From assembly GCA_027592925.1 (NCBI GenBank), contig JAQCJO010000008.1, positions 1 through 43,569 of the forward strand: DNA of 43,569 nucleotides, read 5' to 3'. A program made the position numbers and the translations under genes. This DNA is from Actinomycetota bacterium. Its GTDB lineage: Bacteria; Actinomycetota; Acidimicrobiia; Acidimicrobiales; Ilumatobacteraceae. The notes under the pieces were generated by a model. The model searched no databases. It had not been told where the DNA came from and was given only the letters and a program-made list of their open reading frames with translations. Below, piece after piece: positions 24,424 through 32,168 of the stretch; positions within the stretch are counted from its first letter, which is position 1; every line of letters begins with the position of its first letter.

Positions 24424-25029
24424 TTAGATGCGACCGTATGCGGCGCGTCGCTGTGCTTCGGCCTTTGCTCTGTCGAGACGATCTTTTTCTTTACGCTCTG
24501 CACGTGCACGACGCTTTTCGTCTTGTGCTCTTGCATCAACAGTTGAGCCACCGGTTGCGCCACGAGTGGTGGTTACTGGTGCACTTGGAATTTTGAATCG
24601 ATCATCAGTTAAAACAAGTTTGCGGAAACCGCCAAGTGAAACCGAGTACTGAACCGCCATGAGGCGCACTGCATCAAGTCCAAATGATTCAACGAGTGCT
24701 GGGATCACCAGTTGCAAATCCTCGACGCTTGGGTCGTCAGACTGATCACCGAGCAACTCGATTGCTCGCTCTGTTGCGCCTTCACCGAACAACACGCCGG
24801 TGTCGAGGTATGAGCGACGCTCTTTCATTGCTTCACGAATCTTTGGTGCGAGCGTGGCTGGCTCGGTAAATGCGCCGGCAGGAAGAGCAAGCACCTTGGC
24901 AAGGGCGTCGCGCAGTTTTTCTTCAACTGCTCCAGCAAGTTTGATGATTGATTCGTCGGTCAGGGTGCTGAAAACTGCCGCGTAGCGGCGCTCAATCAAA
25001 ATGGTGTCTCGGGAGTTGCTAACGGGCAT
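24424..25029 (-). CDS. Uncharacterised protein with charged C-terminal tail
   Basis: A 201-residue soluble protein I do not recognise. Residues 1-150 are predicted mostly helical and lack membrane segments or obvious catalytic motifs; IERRYAAVFSTLTDESIIKLAG starts the domain. Residues about 165-198 are very rich in Arg, Lys, Ala, Asp and Glu and look like a single charged helix or coiled coil. ATG 25029 has AAAGGAA at a good distance. Upstream of the FAH gene, divergent from ybaK. A nucleic-acid or ribosome association would fit the tail but is a guess. Confidence 0.7.
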   Translation of the reverse strand: MPVSNSRDTILIERRYAAVFSTLTDESIIKLAGAVEEKLRDALAKVLALPAGAFTEPATLAPKIREAMKERRSYLDTGVLFGEGATERAIELLGDQSDDPSVEDLQLVIPALVESFGLDAVRLMAVQYSVSLGGFRKLVLTDDRFKIPSAPVTTTRGATGGSTVDARAQDEKRRARAERKEKDRLDRAKAEAQRRAAYGRI

Positions 25030-25105
25030 GGGATGTTCCTTTTCTGCGCTGTTTAAGCGACGCTTCAGTGTGTCAGGTGCGAGCCCTCGTTACTACGTAT
25101 TTTGG

Positions 25106-25140
25106 CTCTTGTTTCGTCTCTTGTTTCGTATGATGTGCCC
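25106..25140 (+). promoter_or_regulatory. ybaK promoter: 12-bp tandem repeat and leaderless-type -10
   Basis: CTCTTGTTTCGT occurs twice in direct tandem (25106-25117 and 25118-25129). It runs into TATGAT (25129-25134), a 5/6 match to TATAAT, followed by exactly 6 nt and the ATG at 25141. The repeats occupy the -35 and spacer region. Confidence 0.55.
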
Positions 25141-25632
25141 ATGAAGGCAGCCACGCCAGCCCTCGTCACCCTCGAACAACTCGGTATTCACTATGTAGCG
25201 CACACGTTTGACCACGACGCAGCCGCTACGGATGAAATTGGTTATGGCAAGGCTGCTGCTCATGCACTCGGCGTGGAAGAGGATCGGGTCTACAAAACGC
25301 TTCTGGCGCAGTCGGAGAATGGTCCTGTGGTTGCGATTGTGCCGGTCAATACACAGCTTTCGCTGAAAGCGCTGGCGCAAGTGCTGCACGTAAAACGTTG
25401 CGAAATGGTGGCGGCACGCGATGCCACACGCATCACTGGTTATGTCATTGGTGGCATCAGCCCGTTTGGTCAAAAGCGAATGTTGCCAACAGTCATTGAT
25501 GAGAGCGCAGTACTACACACAACCATTTTTGTGAGCGGCGGACGCAGGGGTTTAGATATAGAAGTTGGCGCAGTCGATCTGATTGATACGCTGCACGCAA
25601 TACTTGGCGCAATTGCAACAGTTAGCGACTAA
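25141..25632 (+). CDS. ybaK: YbaK/EbsC family Cys-tRNA(Pro) deacylase
   Basis: A 163-residue trans-editing protein that clears mischarged Cys-tRNA(Pro), with the fold of the ProRS insertion domain. Recognisable stretches are ALGVEEDRVYKTLLAQ with the catalytic-type Lys, VPVNTQLSLKALAQ, GYVIGGISPFGQKR and the C-terminal ISxxRRGLDIEV-like SGGRRGLDIEVG. I use ATG 25141, not the TTG at 25102, because it follows a TATGAT element by 6 nt. The last 11 nt overlap the convergent secreted-protein gene. Confidence 0.92.
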   Translation: MKAATPALVTLEQLGIHYVAHTFDHDAAATDEIGYGKAAAHALGVEEDRVYKTLLAQSENGPVVAIVPVNTQLSLKALAQVLHVKRCEMVAARDATRITGYVIGGISPFGQKRMLPTVIDESAVLHTTIFVSGGRRGLDIEVGAVDLIDTLHAILGAIATVSD

Positions 25633-26500
25633 CGAGGGCTTGTACTTCGCGAATGTTCATCTGATGTGATGTGCGCAACGTGAGGTCGCCAATAGTTCCA
25701 CTCGCCCCCAGATTTGTAGACCATGTGACGTGCCATTGCACAGCGACCTCGGCCTCAAATATTCCGCTGGCTTGCGTCGCAGAAGAATGGCGGTAGGTGT
25801 ACATGCAAGGAGAAGGCAAGCGGTCTCCAAATTGTGACATCCAAATCAATCCTGAGTTGTTGCATGTGAGCGGACCAGAGCCCAAGTTGCCATCGCCCGG
25901 ATTGAAAATAAGTTTCTTTGGGGTGGCTTTGGTGGTGACCGAAATGATGCCTGCAGGAGTAACGATGGATGCTGTGACGGAAACCGGAATCCATAACAAC
26001 GGGTTGACCCAAATCCATGTCCCCACATCGACGAATCCGCGCCGTGCAGGTGGTGCAAAGTTGCCCCACATTGCCGGAAGATTGTCGTACACGACTGATG
26101 CTGCATGCTGTGCAAGTTGTTCGGTCGAGACTTGGGGGATCCAGTGGTAGGAGGTTGCCGGATCACGAGCAGGGCACGTGTAGTTGAACAACCTGTAGTT
26201 GGTAGAACCAATATGTTTTGTTACGACATGGCCGGGACCGGTTGCGCTTGCATCGCGTGGCATTGACTCTGACCATTCGCATTCGGGGTCTGCGCCACCG
26301 CCACCTGCTTGCGAAGCACCATATTCGACACCAGCAATAATTTGATCACCACGCGCGGATGCGCTGACATCAATTGATGATCCATCGATTGCTGGAAGTT
26401 GTGTTGCGTGCACCACAACCGAACTCACACTGCTCAATAGTGTCGCGACAATGGCAATCAACATGACGCTTTTTGTGTTTAATTTTGTGTCTGAGTTCAT
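25622..26500 (-). CDS. Secreted protein of an uncharacterised actinobacterial family
   Basis: A 292-residue protein from ATG 26500, which overlaps the upstream stop as ATGA. It has a signal peptide (about residues 10-33, SVMLIAIVATLLSSVSSVVVHA), a Gly-rich, Cys-containing region, then a beta-rich domain with VGTWIWVNP, PGDG, a SPCMYTYRHSS motif and a final VQALV. This pattern of conserved W, PGDG and CxYxY resembles secreted proteins commonly left as hypothetical in Streptomyces and other actinobacteria (my recollection of the family, not a search). Six cysteines suggest disulfides. Coupled to a lipoprotein gene. No function is known. Confidence 0.72.
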   Translation of the reverse strand: MNSDTKLNTKSVMLIAIVATLLSSVSSVVVHATQLPAIDGSSIDVSASARGDQIIAGVEYGASQAGGGGADPECEWSESMPRDASATGPGHVVTKHIGSTNYRLFNYTCPARDPATSYHWIPQVSTEQLAQHAASVVYDNLPAMWGNFAPPARRGFVDVGTWIWVNPLLWIPVSVTASIVTPAGIISVTTKATPKKLIFNPGDGNLGSGPLTCNNSGLIWMSQFGDRLPSPCMYTYRHSSATQASGIFEAEVAVQWHVTWSTNLGASGTIGDLTLRTSHQMNIREVQALVSR

Positions 26501-27129
26501 GGCTTTGGGAATCCGCATTGATCAACATTGAATTTGGTCATGCTGGTTGTCCATGAATATATTTTCCAGACTCCGTTGTCTAGCGTGAGCATCCACACCG
26601 ACAAATACGAGGCAACTGTGTTGTTGAAGATGATGTCGTCAACGGGACTGTCGGTTGCTCCACCATCGACCATGACAATCGAGTTGTAGCTACAGGTGTT
26701 GACCATTGCGTTATTGGCATCAATGATGGTGAGCGAATCAATGCGTATGAGCGCAACGCCCGAACCCGTACGGGCGTGAATGTTGGCGACCGAAAAATCC
26801 CGCACGCGCCGAGTGAGGTCTGCGCGCTGCGGAGAGTTTGGTGCAGAAATTCGTGTGACATCGCATTTCTTCGGCGCAACCATGCACTCGTGGTAGTAGA
26901 GATCGTTTGCTGTGAAATCTCTGCGCAATTGCTCAACCATGTCGAGAGGCGTATCTGTTGAAGCATGAGTTGTCGACGGAACCGTATCCATCACTCTGCT
27001 CATTTCGCCCGTTGGCGACAACACCAACTTGCCAGTATCGAGTTGGAGTACGCCTTCCTGAGTGACGCACGAGCACAACCCAAAAAGCACTGGGATGAAT
27101 AACCTTTTTTTGAGTTTTTTAAGTGGCAT
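26497..27129 (-). CDS. Putative lipoprotein, partner of the secreted protein
   Basis: A 210-residue protein from ATG 27129, with AAAGGA just upstream; the track start at 27168 adds an unlikely leader. The N-terminus is basic (MPLKKLKKRLF) followed by IPVLFGLCSC, a lipobox-like segment with candidate acylated Cys near residue 19-21. The mature part is beta-rich, with the end of the domain carrying LDNGVWKIYSWTTS, similar to SnoaL/NTF2-like repeats in lipoproteins (weak). Coupled by ATGA to the downstream secreted protein, so the two probably act together at the cell surface. Divergent from the HelD gene. Confidence 0.65.
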   Translation of the reverse strand: MPLKKLKKRLFIPVLFGLCSCVTQEGVLQLDTGKLVLSPTGEMSRVMDTVPSTTHASTDTPLDMVEQLRRDFTANDLYYHECMVAPKKCDVTRISAPNSPQRADLTRRVRDFSVANIHARTGSGVALIRIDSLTIIDANNAMVNTCSYNSIVMVDGGATDSPVDDIIFNNTVASYLSVWMLTLDNGVWKIYSWTTSMTKFNVDQCGFPKP

Positions 27130-27231
27130 TGAGGTCCTTTGTTTGTGACCGAATGTGGATATTGACACTCCAAAAGTGCTGTGGGCAGATCGTGCTCACA
27201 AAAACAGACGGTAGAATTTCTAGACCCCAAA

Positions 27232-29373
27232 ATGAGTCAGCATCACCCAGACCTCGCGGCCGAACAGGCCCATATCGACAGGGCATATGAGTGCCTTGAG
27301 CGCAGTCGCACTGACGCGTGGCGTATTAGAACCCTCAATGAAGCCGATACTGGTGGCACGTTTCAGGCCCGCTACGAGCGCAATGCCTTCGACGAGCAAT
27401 TGGTCCTGCGTCTGACGCAACTCGACCTGGGCGACGCAGCACTTGTGTTTGGACGCATTGATCGATTTGGTGAAACCGAAGGCGAGATTGAGAGTTTTCA
27501 TATCGGCAGGCTTGCTGTAGCCGATGAGCATCGCGAGCCCGTGGTCGTCGACTGGCGGGCCCCAGTGTCCGAGCCGTTTTATCGTGCAACTGGTCGCGAG
27601 TCAATGGGTCTTGCGCGTCGCCGTCACTTTGCTGTCAATGGTCAAAAATTGTTGGGCATCGAAGACGAATTGTTTGGCGAAGGACACTTGGGTGTTGGTC
27701 ACGATGAAGGTCTTGGCGGAGGAGTTGCGTCGGGTGTTGAGCAAACCGCAACTGGATTGCGTGGATACTCCACACTGTTGACAGCACTTGCGCGTGGACG
27801 CACAGGACAACTTGGCGACATTGTTGCAACAATTCAGGCCGAACAAGATCAGATCATCCGCTCTGGTCACAACGGAGTGCTTGTTGTGCAGGGTGGTCCT
27901 GGCACAGGCAAAACAGTTGTGGCGCTGCATCGTGCCGCGTACTTGTTGTACACATTTCGTTTTCCACTTGAAGATCAGGGCGTGTTAGTTATCGGTCCAA
28001 ACCGCGTGTTCTTGCGTTACATCGAGCAAGTGTTGCCCTCGTTGGGTGAAGCAGGAGTTGAACAAGTGGTGCTTGCCGACTTGGTGCCGGGTCATCGCAT
28101 TGGAGTGATCGATACGAATGCTGCAAAGCGCGTCAAAGGCGACATTCGCATGGCGAAGGTGATTGCAAAAGCAGTTCAAGATCGACAGCGACCTGTGCGC
28201 GACGATGTCGAGATTCCGTATGGCGCGGGCTACATGCGCCTGCGTGCAACTGAGTCTGCGCGCATTGTGCGCGACGCACGACGACGTTTTCGTCGACACA
28301 ACGCAGCGCATCGCTTTGTTGAAACCGAAGTCGTCTCGGCAATGATTGCTTCGAGCCGCAACCCAGACGCCAATGTGGAAACCTTGCGCGACTCGTTGCG
28401 CGATATTCCAGAGTTTCGTGCAACTCTGGCGCGCATGTGGCCAATGCTTGTGCCAGCCGAATTGTTGCATGACTTATTTGGATCTGCAGCGCTTGTGAAG
28501 TCAGCGGCCAAGGACGAATTTTCTGAGGAAGAATACGAATGCCTGGTGCGCGAACGGAGCAAATCGATTGCCGAAGTGTTGTGGAGCGATAGTGATGTTG
28601 CATTGCTCGACGAAGCACTTGCATTGTTGGGGCCACGACCACGCAAGAATGGCAAGATCGACGAAACCGATGAGGTGCGGGTGTTTGGGCACATCGTGAT
28701 TGATGAAGTACAAGACCTCACACCAATGCAGTTGCGCATGGCGTCGCGCAGGTCGTTGAGCGGAGCAATGACAGTCGTTGGAGACTTGGCGCAAGCAACC
28801 GGTCCATTTGCACCAAATGATTGGTCGGACTTGTTGCAATATTTGCCAGCGAAGCGCGAGCAAGAAGTGATCGGCCTCTCTGTCGGGTATCGAATCCCTG
28901 CTCAGATCATGGCATTGGCAGACAAAGTGATGCTCGAAGCAGCACCGTCACTGCGCGCACCGAAATCGGTTCGCGAAGGAGACTTTGGGCCAGACATCGT
29001 TGCAGTAAAAAGCGGCAATGACTTGCTTGATGTGGTGATCGAACAAGCAAAGATTTTGTTAACAAATGTGGGCGAGGGCAATGTTGCAATCGTTTGTCCA
29101 GACGACATGACTGATGCCATTGATAGCGCGCTTACCGCTGCTGGCGTGGCTCACGGGCGAGCAAACACGACTGCGCTTGACTCGCGTCTCACGGTTGTGC
29201 CAGTGAGCGTTGTTAAAGGCCTGGAATTGGACGGAGTGCTCGTAGTAGATCCCGCGCGCATCGTGGCAAGCCAGGTGCACGGTCTGCGATCACTGTATGT
29301 TGCACTTACTCGTTCGACGCAACGCTTAACAGTTGTGCACAGCGAGCCGCTGCCGAACGCAATGCAGAGCTAA
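27232..29373 (+). CDS. HelD/HelR-like RNA polymerase-recycling ATPase (UvrD-like helicase fold)
   Basis: A 713-residue superfamily 1 ATPase. The N-terminal helical arm (AEQAHIDRAYECLERSR), RIGRIDRFGETE-like FGRIDRFG and VVDWRAPVSEPFY are hallmarks of HelD. Motor motifs are Walker A GGPGTGKT (221-228), Walker B in VIDEVQDLTPMQLRM (about 487), GDLAQATGP and a C-terminal VVKGLELDGVLVV and LYVALTRSTQRL. HelD proteins pry stalled RNA polymerase off DNA and some protect it from rifampicin. ATG 27232 begins the conserved arm. The stop TAA abuts directly the stop of the convergent lipoprotein gene. Confidence 0.9.
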   Translation: MSQHHPDLAAEQAHIDRAYECLERSRTDAWRIRTLNEADTGGTFQARYERNAFDEQLVLRLTQLDLGDAALVFGRIDRFGETEGEIESFHIGRLAVADEHREPVVVDWRAPVSEPFYRATGRESMGLARRRHFAVNGQKLLGIEDELFGEGHLGVGHDEGLGGGVASGVEQTATGLRGYSTLLTALARGRTGQLGDIVATIQAEQDQIIRSGHNGVLVVQGGPGTGKTVVALHRAAYLLYTFRFPLEDQGVLVIGPNRVFLRYIEQVLPSLGEAGVEQVVLADLVPGHRIGVIDTNAAKRVKGDIRMAKVIAKAVQDRQRPVRDDVEIPYGAGYMRLRATESARIVRDARRRFRRHNAAHRFVETEVVSAMIASSRNPDANVETLRDSLRDIPEFRATLARMWPMLVPAELLHDLFGSAALVKSAAKDEFSEEEYECLVRERSKSIAEVLWSDSDVALLDEALALLGPRPRKNGKIDETDEVRVFGHIVIDEVQDLTPMQLRMASRRSLSGAMTVVGDLAQATGPFAPNDWSDLLQYLPAKREQEVIGLSVGYRIPAQIMALADKVMLEAAPSLRAPKSVREGDFGPDIVAVKSGNDLLDVVIEQAKILLTNVGEGNVAIVCPDDMTDAIDSALTAAGVAHGRANTTALDSRLTVVPVSVVKGLELDGVLVVDPARIVASQVHGLRSLYVALTRSTQRLTVVHSEPLPNAMQS

Positions 29374-29814
29374 TTACTGTTGTGACTGAATCACTAAATC
29401 AAGAAATCTCAGCGCCTTGTCGGCATCTGCAGGACGTGTGCGCTGCACCGAACTAGATGCAAGATCAACGATGCGCTCCATGTCCACGACCGTTTGATCA
29501 ACAGTCTCTCCGCCCTCGGTCACAATCTGGGGCTGCAGTGATCCCCAAATATTGAGCACAGTTGCAAGCGTGGTTTTTGCCCGAGACTTGTCTTCGTTGG
29601 TGATGGCAAGCGAAAGATCCGACAGTGTCGATTTCATTTGACCAAACAATTCGGAGGTTGTGCCAGTTGGCAGAGTGGTGACAGCCGGCTGCGCGAGCGT
29701 AGTGGGTGCCGCAAGGTTGATGGTCGTTGCACAACTCGAAGCAACAGTAATGAGGGCACCGATCAAGACAAAAGTGCGCACTCGTCGTAGCAAATAAAAG
29801 CATTCACCGTGCAT
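29374..29814 (-). CDS. Small putative lipoprotein
   Basis: A 146-residue protein from ATG 29814; the 220-residue track version runs back through the DtxR gene. The N-terminus has FVLIGALITVASSCATT, a signal peptide with lipobox Cys near residue 26. A Pro/Thr-rich spacer is followed by a helical domain (LFGQMKSTLSDLSLAI, TVVDMERIVDLAS). I do not recognise the family. It starts 4 nt after the DtxR gene, so it may be regulated with it, for example in metal handling (inference). HelD converges with no gap. Confidence 0.65.
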   Translation of the reverse strand: MHGECFYLLRRVRTFVLIGALITVASSCATTINLAAPTTLAQPAVTTLPTGTTSELFGQMKSTLSDLSLAITNEDKSRAKTTLATVLNIWGSLQPQIVTEGGETVDQTVVDMERIVDLASSSVQRTRPADADKALRFLDLVIQSQQ

Positions 29815-29818
29815 AGGT

Positions 29819-30481
29819 TTATGCAAGTACGAGAATGCGTGCGCTCGTAAATTCGTCAAGTGCCACATCATTGTTGTCAATACGCACGACGCGCGAACCA
29901 TCTTTGTTTGAGGTGACGATTGTGCCGCTGTGGCCCGGCTTGAGGTTGGCCTGTTCGAGAATTTCGAGAATACCGGGGACAAACTCGAGTTCTTCGGGAA
30001 TGCGATTAATGGTGAAAGACTTTCCTTCAACAACATCGCTGAGTTTCGTGAGGCGCTCTTCTTGATATGAAGACCCAGGGATGGGGTTACCGTGTGGGCA
30101 CGTTGTTGGGTTGTGTAGCACTCGGTTCATTGCACTTTCTACTTCCTGGTTCATGATGTGTTCCCACTTGCCGGCCTCGTGGTGTGCTGTTGCCCAAGAG
30201 AGCCCGAGCACGTCAGTAAGAAATCGTTCGGCGATGCGGTGGCGACGAACTATTCGTTCGGCGAGTACATCACCATCTGCGGTGAGCGAAATCTTTGTGC
30301 CTTGAATGACAATCAAACCTTCGGTTTCCATGCGCTTGATCATTTCGGAGACGGATGGACGAGAGACTCCAAGACGATCCGCTACTCGAGCCCGAATGAC
30401 ATCGATATGGTCTTCGCGCAACTCAAAAATACACTCGCAATATTCTTCGAATGCTGGGTGGTGTTCGCCTGTGGTTGCCAC
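29819..30481 (-). CDS. DtxR/IdeR-family metal-dependent repressor
   Basis: A 220-residue three-domain regulator. Residues 10-75 form the winged helix (DHIDVIRARVADRLGVSRPSVSEMIKRME); about 76-145 the metal-binding/dimer domain (RHRIAERFLTDVLG, HHEAGKWEHIM, NPTTCPHGNPIPG); the rest is an SH3/FeoA-like domain. E and H of the WEH are kept, but the DtxR Cys102 position is Gly (EAGKWEH against EACRWEH) and the Met10 position is Glu, so metal preference may be closer to Mn than Fe, or altered. GTG start directly abuts the TetR stop codon, and a lipoprotein gene follows after 4 nt. It presumably represses iron or manganese uptake genes elsewhere. Confidence 0.9.
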   Translation of the reverse strand: MATTGEHHPAFEEYCECIFELREDHIDVIRARVADRLGVSRPSVSEMIKRMETEGLIVIQGTKISLTADGDVLAERIVRRHRIAERFLTDVLGLSWATAHHEAGKWEHIMNQEVESAMNRVLHNPTTCPHGNPIPGSSYQEERLTKLSDVVEGKSFTINRIPEELEFVPGILEILEQANLKPGHSGTIVTSNKDGSRVVRIDNNDVALDEFTSARILVLA

Positions 30482-31078
30482 TTAGTCTCCCGACGAATCT
30501 CGTCCGACACCGCGTAGGCCTGCCCACACGAGATCTGCAACTTGCTTTCCGATGACATCTGGATTGAATGCAATGTTGTTGTCGAGCAAATGTCTTACAA
30601 CACCTTCTGTTGTGCCGATCACCCCATGCGCAAGTGTGCGCAGGTGTGCTGCATCCAGATCGATCGCGATGAGTGGTGCAATCGCGTTTGCCGAATTGTC
30701 AACGACTCGGCGAACCGCACTTGCAAACTCTGCATCGTTGCGAGTGCCACTGTCGAACAAAAACTTGAAACGATGTTGGTCTGCTGAGGCCCATCTGAAG
30801 AATGCGATTGTTCCTTGCTCGGCTTGCTGCCTACCACCCGTGGCCTGCACAGTGGCCTTGGTGATTTCATTGATCATTTGTGTACCAGCATCTTCAATCA
30901 GCGCCAAAAACAAAGCGCGCTTCGATTCAAAATGTTGATAAACAACGGGCTTCGTTACGCCAGCCATGTCGGCGATGTCGTTCATCGACGATTCGTGAAA
31001 CCCCTTGGTTGCAAATACCTTGAGGGCAACATCCAGTATCTGGTCTTTGCGTTCGTGGGCGGGGAGTCGCGTTGACAT
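30482..31078 (-). CDS. TetR/AcrR-family transcriptional regulator
   Basis: A 198-residue regulator from ATG 31078. The N-terminal TetR DNA-binding domain is clear (RKDQILDVALKVFATKGF, SMNDIADMAGVTKPVVYQHFESKRAL, about residues 10-58). The C-terminal ligand domain is variable; it contains FKFLFDSGTRND and a conserved-looking LAHGVIGTTEGVVRHLL. The stop codon touches the DtxR GTG, so both are on one transcript. Ligand and targets are unknown; the enoyl-CoA hydratase and small membrane protein nearby are candidates. Confidence 0.9.
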   Translation of the reverse strand: MSTRLPAHERKDQILDVALKVFATKGFHESSMNDIADMAGVTKPVVYQHFESKRALFLALIEDAGTQMINEITKATVQATGGRQQAEQGTIAFFRWASADQHRFKFLFDSGTRNDAEFASAVRRVVDNSANAIAPLIAIDLDAAHLRTLAHGVIGTTEGVVRHLLDNNIAFNPDVIGKQVADLVWAGLRGVGRDSSGD

Positions 31079-31124
31079 GTCGCTATTACCGTACTCGCAT
31101 TGTCGGGTTATGCCTATTTGATTT

Positions 31125-31394
31125 CTAGACACCGTTTAGTCTGTCTTCTTTTTCTGCAGATTTAATTGCGTATCCCAAAACAATGGCTGGGGCAAGCAGG
31201 ATGGAACCGATGACGAGACCGGCTGTAGCAAGGCGACCAACGAGAGGTGTAAAAGTATCGATCAGTCCAACCGCAACTGCGACAATTGACACGCCAAATG
31301 CGAGATAGCCAAAGCGATTGGCCCGTTTCGTCCATAGGGCAATAAGGCTGCGACGGCGACGGACTGGATCAGGAGTTTGCGGTGTTGATGTCAT
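31125..31394 (-). CDS. Small two-helix membrane protein
   Basis: An 89-residue protein hidden inside a longer track ORF (31125..31745, whose upstream part is antisense to the enoyl-CoA hydratase). From ATG 31394, with GAGG upstream, it has an Arg-rich N-terminus (VRRRRSLIALWTKRANR), two membrane segments (about 30-46 and 56-76) and a charged tail (SAEKEDRLNGV). No family is recognised. The positive N-terminus suggests both ends are cytoplasmic. It lies 46 nt upstream of the TetR gene on the same strand and is divergent from the hydratase. Confidence 0.7.
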   Translation of the reverse strand: MTSTPQTPDPVRRRRSLIALWTKRANRFGYLAFGVSIVAVAVGLIDTFTPLVGRLATAGLVIGSILLAPAIVLGYAIKSAEKEDRLNGV

Positions 31395-31424
31395 AGCCTC
31401 AAACACATGGTAGGGGGCGCAAGA

Positions 31425-32168
31425 GTGAATAAAGACATCACTGTTTCGCTCGATTGGCGCGACCAAGTAGCGGTCGTCACGATCAATCGCCCGGATAAAC
31501 GCAATGCTGTCGACATCGCAACGTTGCATGCATTGCGACAGGCTCAACTTGATGCGCTTGCAGGTTCGGCGCGCGTGTTGGTGCTCACAGGTGCACCGCC
31601 AGCATTTTGTGCTGGAGCCGATCTGGCGGGAGTACACGAAGACGAATTTCATGAGGCATTGCAGGTGGTGCTTCAAGGTTTCACACAGTTGCCGTTCGTC
31701 ACAATAGCTGCGGTAGACGGCCCGGCTCTTGGCGCGGGTGCTCAATTGCTCGTGTCATGCGATGTTCGAGTCGCAACGCCTACAAGTGTGATTGGCGTGC
31801 CAGCAGCAAAACTTGGGTTAGTTGTTAATCATTGGACTGTCGAGCGCATTGTGCACGAATTGTCGTGGCCTGTTGCTCGTGCAATGTTGCTCACTGCCAC
31901 CACATATACAGGCGCGCAATTGGCAAGTTTTGGATCGGTGCATCGCCTCGGATCATTGAGTGATGCTCTTGAGTGGGCAGACGAAATTGCTCAACTTGCA
32001 CCGCTCACGATTGAGGGACACAAGGTTGCACTCGAATCGACAGCAGGATTACCAGACGTCGATGAATTGGTGCGCGCCGCTCGCGAAAAAGCGATGCTGT
32101 CTAATGACGCACGAGAGGGCCGCGCAGCATTTAGTGAAAAGCGCAAGCCAAGGTTTACTGGTTCATGA
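31425..32168 (+). CDS. Enoyl-CoA hydratase/isomerase family protein
   Basis: A 247-residue crotonase-fold protein. Oxyanion-hole segments are FCAGADLAG (about 64-72) and AAVDGPALGAGAQLLVSCD (about 97-115). The usual second catalytic Glu after the G-G-A turn region is replaced in PAAKLGLVV, where many hydratases have PEVxLG, so hydratase activity is uncertain. I favour GTG 31425 (GGGGG 8 nt upstream) over ATG 31407, which has no ribosome site. Its stop overlaps the ccmA start (ATGA), so it is translationally coupled to the cytochrome c maturation operon, an unexpected partner. Confidence 0.88.
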   Translation: MNKDITVSLDWRDQVAVVTINRPDKRNAVDIATLHALRQAQLDALAGSARVLVLTGAPPAFCAGADLAGVHEDEFHEALQVVLQGFTQLPFVTIAAVDGPALGAGAQLLVSCDVRVATPTSVIGVPAAKLGLVVNHWTVERIVHELSWPVARAMLLTATTYTGAQLASFGSVHRLGSLSDALEWADEIAQLAPLTIEGHKVALESTAGLPDVDELVRAAREKAMLSNDAREGRAAFSEKRKPRFTGS

